Notes under the pieces: model-generated | The model's input: the letters and a program-made list of their open reading frames with translations, nothing else | Databases searched by the model: none | What the model was told of the DNA's origin: nothing | NCBI GenBank assembly: GCA_002479035.1 | Contig: DLLA01000161.1 | Location: 1 to 11,300, forward strand | DNA: 11,300 nt | From: Bacteroidales bacterium UBA7574 | GTDB lineage: Bacteria > Bacteroidota > Bacteroidia > Bacteroidales > Paludibacteraceae | Direction of reading: 5' to 3' | In this document: one piece after another, positions 5,589 through 11,300 of the stretch | Numbering within the stretch: the first letter of the stretch is position 1 | Layout: every line of letters starts with the position of its first letter | Position numbers and translations under genes: made by a program

Positions 5589-6718
5589 CAGCGGTTGGCG
5601 TACATCGACTCGTAGTACTTCTCGTACTCGCCCGAGGTGATGTTGTCCATCCACTCTTGGTTGTCCAAGTACCAACGGACGGTCTTCTCAATACCCTCTT
5701 CAAACTGCAATGACGGTTCCCAACCCAATTCGCGCTGCAGTTTGCGCGAGTCAATAGCATAGCGCATATCATGTCCTGCACGGTCGGTGACGAAGGTGAT
5801 GAGGTCCATATCCTCTCCTTCCTTGCGTCCGAGCAGACGGTCCACCGTGTTGATAACCACCTTGATAATATCGATGTTCTTCCATTCATTGAAACCACCG
5901 ATATTATAGGTGTCGGCAATAGTGCCTTTGTGGAATATCAAGTCAATGGCGCGCGCATGGTCTTCTACGTATAACCAGTCGCGCACGTTCTCACCCTTGC
6001 CATATACGGGCAGTGGCTTACGATGACGTATATTGTTGATAAAGAGCGGTATCAGTTTCTCGGGGAACTGATACGGACCATAGTTGTTGGAGCAGTTGGT
6101 TACTATCGTCGGCATACCGTAGGTGTCGTGGAACGCCCGCACGAAGTGGTCGGACGATGCCTTGGATGCCGAATAGGGGCTGTGCGGGTTGTACTTGGTG
6201 GTCTCCGTGAAGAACTCCTCCCCGTAAGTGGCATGGTCAATGGACGAAGCCTTTGTGCTAAACGGTGACGGCAGTCCCTCTGGGTGCGTGAGTTGCAATG
6301 CTCCGTACACCTCATCGGTAGAGATATGGTAGAAACGCTTCCCCTCATACTTCTCCGGTAGCGACTCCCAATAGAGTTTAGCCGCCTGAAGCATGGACAA
6401 CGTGCCGAGTACATTGGTCTTGGCAAAGGTAAAGGGGTCCTTGATAGAGCGGTCCACATGGCTCTCTGCTGCCAAGTGAATGACACCCGTGACGTGTTCC
6501 TCCTGCATAAGTGCATAGATAGTGTCGAAATCGCAGATGTCGGCTTTCACAAAGCGGTAATTGGACTTGCCCTCTATGTCTTTGAGGTTAGCCAGATTAC
6601 CCGCGTACGTCAGTTTATCCACATTGATAATGCGATACTCGGGGTACTTGTTCACAAATAATCGAACTACGTGGCTGCCGATAAAGCCGGCACCGCCTGT
6701 GATAATAATGGTGTTCAT
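5588..6718 (-). CDS. rfbB: dTDP-glucose 4,6-dehydratase
   Basis: Converts dTDP-glucose to dTDP-4-keto-6-deoxyglucose using bound NAD+, the second step of dTDP-rhamnose and related deoxysugar synthesis for surface polysaccharides; cytoplasmic. It is an extended short-chain dehydrogenase. The NAD-binding glycine motif GGAGFIG is at 8-14, followed by VDKLTYAGNLANL (33-45), typical of RmlB. The catalytic Asp135-Glu136 follow Thr134 in HISTDEVYG, and the Tyr182/Lys186 pair lies in YSASK. NNYGPYQFPEKLIPLFI (211-227) and the VRDWLYVEDHARAI segment (245-258) are RmlB signatures. Length is 376 aa; the extra loop KASSIDHATYGEEFFTETTK (156-175), as I recall, is normal for Bacteroidota copies. It starts 22 bp after the cotH-like gene and is last in its unit. 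The rmlA, rmlC and rmlD partners are not in this window, so it may serve a distant pathway. All key residues are intact. Confidence 0.97.
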   Translation of the reverse strand: MNTIIITGGAGFIGSHVVRLFVNKYPEYRIINVDKLTYAGNLANLKDIEGKSNYRFVKADICDFDTIYALMQEEHVTGVIHLAAESHVDRSIKDPFTFAKTNVLGTLSMLQAAKLYWESLPEKYEGKRFYHISTDEVYGALQLTHPEGLPSPFSTKASSIDHATYGEEFFTETTKYNPHSPYSASKASSDHFVRAFHDTYGMPTIVTNCSNNYGPYQFPEKLIPLFINNIRHRKPLPVYGKGENVRDWLYVEDHARAIDLIFHKGTIADTYNIGGFNEWKNIDIIKVVINTVDRLLGRKEGEDMDLITFVTDRAGHDMRYAIDSRKLQRELGWEPSLQFEEGIEKTVRWYLDNQEWMDNITSGEYEKYYESMYANR

Positions 6719-6740
6719 ATTGGATTATGTATAAGTTTTT

Positions 6741-8228
6741 TTACCAGTTTATTGCGTTTACTTTTGTATCAAAGTAGTTAGTCTCCTTCGACTGACCGTC
6801 TCCAACACTGCCACTAAGCAGGCGGTAGTTGCCGAAACTGCCCCACGATGCAGGCTTGTCACTGATGGTCATATCCTCGCCTGTGTCATTGCTGATGTAA
6901 TCACGGATAAGTGATTGGAAGTGCCTGATACGCTGCTTGGCTGCGGCGGGTTGCATCAAGTTAGGGCTGGTGGCAATGGTCTTGATGTATTGTTTGTAGG
7001 TATCTTCAAACTCCTTTATGGACAGCACTTTGCGCATCAATATACGGTCTCCGCCGCGGCTACCCCAGTTGAGCATATCCTTTGTACCCGGGTTGCCAAA
7101 GTCATTGGTCCCTGTGCCTAATGTGTTGTCATAGTCGAAAGGAATGAAATAGAAGCGGTGCTTGGAGTCAAAGTAAAAGAGGTAGTTGTTTTGGTTGCAC
7201 CAATAGTCGTCCCACATACCCACCATCACATTCACGGCGTAGGCACGAAGGAAAAGGTCAATATCAACGTGTTGCAACAACCAGTTCTTCAACGTATCAC
7301 TACCTGAAGGCAATACGGTCATCTCTTGGATGAAATCGCGCAGTTCCAATTGGGCTGATGTCAGTTTGGTCTTATTGGTTTTCAAGTCATATACAGGGTT
7401 TACCAGCCCGTAATCATCGGATATACCCATACGGGCAGTATCTGCATTACTGAGGTCAGCACCCCATGATGCCTTCCACATATTCCCCTTCTTGTCAGGG
7501 ATGTAGCCTTCCTTGAGACGATCATCCAGCCAACCCTTACGAGGGTTCTCTATCAGTTCATAAACACCCATATATACAGGCTTGGCATCCCCCTCAATAC
7601 GTATAGAGAATCGGCAGTAGGAGGCATGCGGTGCAGACCACACACCAAAGCGGTGAAACAGGTCATAGCAGAATATCTCGCGGCAATAAGCAGCGTCATC
7701 TTTATGCCATTTCAGTATCAGCCGGTCGCACCCGAAGAAGCGTTCACCTGTAGTGTACTCCGTAAACTTCACCCCGAAATGGGCATGATGCCACTGTGCT
7801 CCGTCGCTGTGCATATCACCGTTATTACCTTCAGGGCGGCGGCGTGAGGTGTTTCCCCGAGGACGTAGTCCCACACTATCGCGGTGGTAGGTGAATCCGT
7901 CTTTGGAGAAAGTGAATTGTGCCGGCACATACAGCCCATTGTGCTCCCACTTGTCAAAATTACCAAGGTAAGTATTCCAATCGCGTGCGGTAAGCGTGAT
8001 ACATACTTCAGGCACGGATTCGATATCAAACAGATAGGTCAGGTTACGTTTGGTATCATCAGGACGTGTGACAACGGTTGCAGTAGTATCAACGAAAGTG
8101 ATACTGTCCACAGTCTCTATGCTGAAAGGCGTGTATTGTCCACCCTCCCATACATACATCACCTGTTGTGCATAGGAAGCAAGACTAATCAGAGAAACAA
8201 GCAAAATGCCGAGTGTCAAGCGTTTCAT
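6741..8228 (-). CDS. secreted CotH-family kinase-like protein
   Basis: A 495-aa exported protein with a signal peptide (about residues 1-20, cut after SYA). A short N-terminal segment (VWEGGQYTPFSIETVDSITF, 26-45) resembles the beta-rich leader that Bacteroidota place ahead of surface and cell-envelope domains. CotH proteins have an atypical protein-kinase fold; Bacillus CotH phosphorylates spore-coat proteins outside the usual kinase family, but Bacteroidota targets are unknown. Visible family motifs: GLRPRGNTSRR (120-130), RLILKWHKDDAAYCREIF (169-186), PVYMGVYELIENPRKGWLDD (217-236), then VDIDLFLRAYAVNVMVGMWD (321-340) with Asp340/341 and NNYLFYF (347-353), and FIPFDYDNTLG (361-371) with Asp365/Asp367 as the likely metal ligands. 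These acidic residues are present, so the fold is probably active. The protein has no lipobox or obvious sorting tail and probably stays in the periplasm or is released. Its ATG overlaps the birA stop as ATGA, and rfbB follows 22 bp later. Confidence 0.88.
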   Translation of the reverse strand: MKRLTLGILLVSLISLASYAQQVMYVWEGGQYTPFSIETVDSITFVDTTATVVTRPDDTKRNLTYLFDIESVPEVCITLTARDWNTYLGNFDKWEHNGLYVPAQFTFSKDGFTYHRDSVGLRPRGNTSRRRPEGNNGDMHSDGAQWHHAHFGVKFTEYTTGERFFGCDRLILKWHKDDAAYCREIFCYDLFHRFGVWSAPHASYCRFSIRIEGDAKPVYMGVYELIENPRKGWLDDRLKEGYIPDKKGNMWKASWGADLSNADTARMGISDDYGLVNPVYDLKTNKTKLTSAQLELRDFIQEMTVLPSGSDTLKNWLLQHVDIDLFLRAYAVNVMVGMWDDYWCNQNNYLFYFDSKHRFYFIPFDYDNTLGTGTNDFGNPGTKDMLNWGSRGGDRILMRKVLSIKEFEDTYKQYIKTIATSPNLMQPAAAKQRIRHFQSLIRDYISNDTGEDMTISDKPASWGSFGNYRLLSGSVGDGQSKETNYFDTKVNAINW

Positions 8229-8986
8229 AAGTCAATAATATATCGTATTTGTTTGAAATGATACGTTTTAATATCTCCACGTTGTGTACGGAGTACCAAC
8301 TCTCCGTTAGGTGTAATGCTCACAAACTCGGCAAGGAAGGGGTGTACCAACGGGTCATCAGTATGGGCAATGACTGTGGGAGCCACACTGACCTCGCGTT
8401 CCACATAAGGGAACCACCCTACTCTACGGTACAAATGCCCCATGTATGCCGCTTTCAGCACTTGCAATGGCACATTCATCCAGTGTTCCAACACTTTCAA
8501 ATAGTGTTCCAACAGCATTTGTACATCATATTCCTGCCCCGAAATCTGCTGCATAGAGACGGGATTAGGGGCTTTGCTGTGGAACTCCTGCTGATTGACA
8601 TTCAGTCCTATACCGACAATGGAATAGGCTACACGCCCTCCCATCAGGGTGTTCTCCACCAATATGCCTGACAGTTTTCTGTCGCCATAGTAGATGTCAT
8701 TCGGCCACTTGATACACAGCCCCTCTTGGGGTAAGTATTGCGCCAGCATATCCACCATTGCCACCGATACAAGCATTGTCAGACAGAACTGTTCACTTGC
8801 CGATACATTGCACCGCAACAGACTGGAGAAGAGCAAGTTCTTCCCGTCTTCACTCTCCCAACTGTTGCCTGCCTGCCCGCGACCAGCCGACTGGTAGTCC
8901 GTCCGTATGGTGTACAGGTTCGGCAGCGTGTCCGAGTATTGTTCCCGCAGCAGCGTGGAAGTGCTATTTGTTTGCCTTATATACAT
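8225..8986 (-). CDS. birA: biotin--[acetyl-CoA-carboxylase] ligase
   Basis: Activates biotin with ATP to biotinyl-AMP and joins it to the lysine of biotin carrier proteins of carboxylases; cytoplasmic. The 253-aa protein is the catalytic-domain-only form, with no N-terminal helix-turn-helix repressor domain, so it should not regulate biotin synthesis as E. coli BirA does. DYQSAGRGQAGNSWESEDGK (30-49) contains the biotinyl-AMP binding loop, usually GRGRxxRxW; here the loop reads GRGQAGNSW. KWPNDIYYGDRKLSGILVE (93-111) contains the catalytic lysine region, and GIGLNVN (125-131) closes the active site. The C-terminal 85 residues form the small SH3-like domain (GELVLRTQRGDIKTYHF). The ATG at 8986 lies inside the end of dacB, which it overlaps by 23 bp, and the stop overlaps cotH as ATGA. 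Both overlaps point to coupled translation in one unit. Confidence 0.95.
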   Translation of the reverse strand: MYIRQTNSTSTLLREQYSDTLPNLYTIRTDYQSAGRGQAGNSWESEDGKNLLFSSLLRCNVSASEQFCLTMLVSVAMVDMLAQYLPQEGLCIKWPNDIYYGDRKLSGILVENTLMGGRVAYSIVGIGLNVNQQEFHSKAPNPVSMQQISGQEYDVQMLLEHYLKVLEHWMNVPLQVLKAAYMGHLYRRVGWFPYVEREVSVAPTVIAHTDDPLVHPFLAEFVSITPNGELVLRTQRGDIKTYHFKQIRYIIDL

Positions 8987-10343
8987 CCAACAAGTATTGT
9001 TCTATCACACGTTGTATCTGCTTGGGTTTTGCATTGGCACTATTCACCATAACCGCAAATACCCATACCCTGCCATCAGGCAGAAAGATATACCCCGCAT
9101 AGTTCTTGGTACCACCAATCGTTCCGCTCTTGGCGCATACGCACCCGTGCAAGGCTGTTCCCGCAAGAAACGACTGCAGTGTTCCACTCTCTCCACTACG
9201 GGGAAGAGACTCCACAAAGGCTTCACGCTCATGCGAACCGTACATATACCGCAATATCTGTACGAACTGTGCGGGGGATACAGCGTCTTGTGGTGCCAAG
9301 CCACAGCCATCCAATATCTTGGCAGTACGCAGGCTCACACCACGATTGCGCCAATACTCGCGGACAAAATCCGATGCATTATGAATGGTACACGGTATGC
9401 CATAGCGTACAGCCAATGTGCGAAACAGCATCTCTGCATACAGGTTGTCCGACTTGTGGTTGGTGTGCTCGATAATGGCAGCCAAGTTTTCGCTTTCGTT
9501 TATAAACAGCACATTGCGCATTGCCCCGTCAATAGGAGCCTCACTGATATACGAGGCCTCACCTTCTACGTATATTCCGCTTGAACGCAGTATAGTCGTA
9601 AAGTCGCGTGCCAACGTCAGTGGCGGGTTGGGCAGGTCGCCCATCACTCCGAAAGTCTGTCTGTTAGACGGTACACTTCCCACCAAGTACCTGCGGTTGC
9701 TATACGGTACACCGTGTACAAAGGCACCGTCGTAGGATATATGGGTGCAGCGTATATGGTTCTCAAACTCTATGTCCGGCACATTGGGCGTAGTGTTCAG
9801 CACTTCTGCTATACTCCCCACGGGACCGCTTTTGAGTACAATGTTCATCGTATTGTCAAGGTAAGACAGAGCAAATATGCCAGGTGCGTAGTAGTTGCCT
9901 GCATCTTCCCATAGCCACGCAGGATTCAGTGCGTCCGCATCAAAGTACGATGCGTCAGCAATCACGGAACCCGTAATACGCTTTATGCCAGCATCACGCA
10001 GTTGTCTTACCCACTTATAAAGAAACGCTCTGCTACCCACATAGCGCGAGCCAAAGGTCGGGTCGCCACGTCCTTCGATATACAGGTCGCCATATAGCAC
10101 CCCGTCGCAGATATGTCCCGTATAGGTAACGGGAGTCTGAAAGCGATATTCCCGCCCCAACATATCTATTGTCGTGGCAGTAGTCAGTATCTTCATGGTA
10201 GAAGCAGGCGGGATAACGCAATTCTCACGATAGGCATCTATCGTGTCCCCTGTAAGGTAATCACATATCAACACACCCACATTCGCATCGCGCGTGATGG
10301 GATGCGTGGTCAAAATAGAAAGTATGAATAGCAAACTACACAT
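8964..10343 (-). CDS. dacB: D-alanyl-D-alanine carboxypeptidase/endopeptidase, PBP4 family (peptidase S13)
   Basis: Trims or cuts peptidoglycan stem peptides in the periplasm as a class C penicillin-binding protein. The 459-aa protein begins with a short hydrophobic secretion signal (MCSLLFILSILTTHPITRDA, 1-20). The three active-site motifs are in order and intact: Ser48-Thr-Met-Lys51 (SxxK, nucleophile and base), Ser298-Asp-Asn300 (SxN), and Lys405-Ser-Gly407 (KTG-type). The roughly 245 residues between the first two are the PBP4-specific insertion, with the usual DLYIEGRGDPTF (86-97) and a segment IADASYFDADALNPAWLWED. DGCGLAPQDAVSP (345-357) is the family's DGSGLSRxNxxSP motif with Cys in place of Ser. 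A consensus Bacteroidota promoter lies 50-81 bp upstream of the ATG, making dacB first in the dacB-birA-cotH-rfbB unit. Its TAG stop lies within birA. The symbol follows E. coli usage. Confidence 0.95.
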   Translation of the reverse strand: MCSLLFILSILTTHPITRDANVGVLICDYLTGDTIDAYRENCVIPPASTMKILTTATTIDMLGREYRFQTPVTYTGHICDGVLYGDLYIEGRGDPTFGSRYVGSRAFLYKWVRQLRDAGIKRITGSVIADASYFDADALNPAWLWEDAGNYYAPGIFALSYLDNTMNIVLKSGPVGSIAEVLNTTPNVPDIEFENHIRCTHISYDGAFVHGVPYSNRRYLVGSVPSNRQTFGVMGDLPNPPLTLARDFTTILRSSGIYVEGEASYISEAPIDGAMRNVLFINESENLAAIIEHTNHKSDNLYAEMLFRTLAVRYGIPCTIHNASDFVREYWRNRGVSLRTAKILDGCGLAPQDAVSPAQFVQILRYMYGSHEREAFVESLPRSGESGTLQSFLAGTALHGCVCAKSGTIGGTKNYAGYIFLPDGRVWVFAVMVNSANAKPKQIQRVIEQYLLDVYKANK

Positions 10344-10392
10344 ATATACACAAAAAACAGAGCAACACTCTTCACGTGTACTCTACTGCCTG

Positions 10393-10424
10393 CAAAATTA
10401 CATTATTTTTCCCACATATCCAAA
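10393..10424 (-). promoter_or_regulatory. Bacteroidota-type promoter for the dacB-birA-cotH-rfbB unit
   Basis: On the minus strand TTTG (10424-10421), a 20-bp spacer and TAATTTTG (10400-10393) match the -33/-7 consensus with the usual spacing. The start point would be near 10386, leaving a leader of about 43 nt before the dacB ATG at 10343. Confidence 0.8.
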
Positions 10425-10507
10425 CCCCGATCCATATCTAATCATAGAAACCGCAAACTAATAATGACACATAAACATATCATTATCCGCGAAATTGCCA
10501 TTAATTC

Positions 10508-10570
10508 TCTACATTTTTGGTATGAATTTGTCGATTATAATCTACATTTTCAGTATGAATTTGTCGATTA
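10508..10570. repeat. two 30-bp direct repeats with 33-bp period upstream of the AAA/DUF4143 ATPase gene
   Basis: Copies at 10508-10537 and 10541-10570 match at 28 of 30 bases, starting TCTACATTTT and ending GAATTTGTCGATTA, with 3 bp between them. They lie 14-76 bp upstream of the ATPase gene's -33 box. A third copy is not present. The rest of the 295-bp gap (10344-10638) holds the two divergent promoters and, at 10425-10507, AT-rich DNA in which I see nothing definite. Confidence 0.85.
10530..10545. promoter_or_regulatory. near-perfect palindrome at the repeat junction
   Basis: GTCGATTATAATCTAC pairs with its own complement at 7 of 8 positions, with a perfect core GATTATAATC (10533-10542). 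It forms where the end of one direct repeat meets the start of the next. The outer ends of the repeat pair carry only half sites (TCTAC at 10508 and GTCGATTA ending at 10570). This is a plausible operator, not proven. Confidence 0.4.
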
Positions 10571-10583
10571 GTGTGTGTTTTTC

Positions 10584-10614
10584 TTGTGTATGTCATAAAA
10601 AAGACGTACCTTTG
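10584..10614 (+). promoter_or_regulatory. Bacteroidota-type promoter for the AAA/DUF4143 ATPase gene
   Basis: TTG (10584-10586), a 20-bp spacer and TACCTTTG (10607-10614) fit the -33/-7 consensus. The predicted start near 10621 gives a leader of only about 18 nt before the ATG at 10639; AGGAAT seven bases before the ATG is a weak ribosome-binding site. Confidence 0.7.
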
Positions 10615-10638
10615 CAACCGTCTAAAACAATAGGAATT

Positions 10639-11300
10639 ATGATACATCGACTTATAAGCCAATCGGTCGCAGCGGATTTTTTTCAAGGAAAGATTATTGC
10701 CGTTTTAGGTCCTCGACAGGTAGGTAAGACTACTTTATTGACGCAATTATCTATTCCAAATGAGGAAACACTTTGGCTGAACTGCGACAATATAGATGAT
10801 TGTCAGGCGTTGGAATATCAGACCACCACCGAGTTGCAACAATTAGTTGGTAACAAACGGTATGTGGTCATTGATGAGGCGCAGCGCGTAAAGAATATCG
10901 GTCTGACGCTCAAGATGATGGCAGATGCTTTCCGCAACAACGTACAAGTGATTGTAACGGGTTCTTCTTCATTGGAACTATCCAATCAGATCAACGAGCC
11001 GGCAACAGGGCGCATCTACGAATATCGCCTTTATCCCCTCTCATTGGCGGAATTAAGTCAGCATACTTCAGCACGCGAGGAGCAACGCCTGTTGGAGCAA
11101 CGGCTTATTTACGGCTGTTATCCCGAAGTAGTTACACGTCCTGACCAAGCCAAACGTATCCTGACAACCATTGCAAACAATTATCTCTACAAAGACCTGC
11201 TCAGTTATAACGGGATACGCAAGCCGGAGATTCTTGCACGCCTGTTACAAGCCTTGGCAATGCAGGTAGGTGAACAAGTGTCGTACAATGAACTCAGTCG
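10639..11300 (+). CDS. AAA-family ATPase with DUF4143-type architecture, 3' end cut by window edge
   Basis: The only plus-strand gene, open for 220 codons from ATG 10639 to the right edge. It belongs to the AAA_14/DUF4143 ATPases, common in Bacteroidota and other anaerobes, of unknown cellular role. The Walker A motif GPRQVGKT is at 24-31, Walker B YVVIDEAQ at 75-82, and the sensor-like VTGSSSLEL at 106-114. GRIYEYRLYPLSLAEL (124-139) is the segment that normally closes the ATPase domain. YGCYPEVVTRPDQAKRILTT (about 157-176) and NNYLYKDLLSYNGIRKPEIL lead into the DUF4143 domain, of which only the start is seen; full-length members are near 380-400 aa. There is no signal peptide. It is divergent from dacB, with its own promoter and a repeat pair in front, so it is probably a separate, possibly mobile or accessory gene. 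Genes for these ATPases are often scattered in many copies in one genome. Confidence 0.92.
   Translation, partial: MIHRLISQSVAADFFQGKIIAVLGPRQVGKTTLLTQLSIPNEETLWLNCDNIDDCQALEYQTTTELQQLVGNKRYVVIDEAQRVKNIGLTLKMMADAFRNNVQVIVTGSSSLELSNQINEPATGRIYEYRLYPLSLAELSQHTSAREEQRLLEQRLIYGCYPEVVTRPDQAKRILTTIANNYLYKDLLSYNGIRKPEILARLLQALAMQVGEQVSYNELS

Noticed and set aside
8907..9584. Plus-strand open frame of 225 codons opposite dacB and the end of birA
   Set aside because: No recognisable domain, no promoter, and the opposite strand encodes PBP4 with all three active-site motifs.
10508..10570. Possible small CRISPR array
   Set aside because: Only two copies with a 3-bp gap; there are no spacers and no cas genes nearby.
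10501..10686. Minus-strand 61-codon frame across the direct repeats
   Set aside because: Its repeated peptide (NRQIHT) simply reflects the 33-bp repeats, which keep frame because 33 is divisible by three. It overlaps the ATPase promoter and start and has no promoter of its own.

Overview
The window looks like chromosome of a Bacteroidales bacterium (phylum Bacteroidota). The evidence is a NigD-like lipoprotein, a DUF5606 protein, an anti-sigma/outer-membrane-barrel fusion next to an ECF sigma factor, a CotH-family secreted protein with a Bacteroidota-style N-terminus, and three promoters of the Bacteroidota type (TTG or TTTG, 20 bp, TAnnTTTG). I cannot name a genus. Ten of the eleven genes are on the minus strand; only the last, at the right edge, is on the plus strand. 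No rRNA, tRNA, CRISPR array, insertion sequence or prophage gene was seen.

Region 1 (1-2443) is a signalling region. An ECF sigma factor (1762-2301) overlaps by ATGA with a protein (533-1765) that has a cytoplasmic N-terminus, one transmembrane helix, a proline-rich linker of about 107 residues and a C-terminal outer-membrane beta-barrel. This is the layout of the dual membrane-spanning anti-sigma (Dma) proteins of Bacteroides thetaiotaomicron, which would carry an outer-membrane signal directly to a cytoplasmic sigma factor. A second ECF sigma factor (385 to the left edge) follows. Upstream of the first sigma gene is a striking in-phase 11-bp tandem repeat.

Region 2 (2444-3196) is a single NigD-like lipoprotein gene.

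Region 3 (3295-5537) reads as one complete transcription unit: a Bacteroidota promoter, a DUF5606 protein, a Nif3-family metal-binding protein started at TTG inside the upstream stop codon, a coiled-coil/zinc-ribbon protein, and an intrinsic terminator.

Region 4 (5588-10424) is a second tight transcription unit behind its own promoter: dacB (PBP4, cell-wall peptidase), birA (biotin ligase), a secreted CotH-family kinase-like protein, and rfbB (dTDP-glucose 4,6-dehydratase). dacB/birA and birA/cotH overlap, and rfbB starts 22 bp after cotH. The members do not share one obvious pathway, although two act in the envelope or on envelope sugars.

Region 5 (10425-11300) holds a divergent promoter, a pair of 33-bp-period direct repeats centred on a near-palindrome, and the 5' part of an AAA/DUF4143 ATPase gene that runs off the right edge. 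Every gap between genes is under 300 bases; their contents are described in the entries.
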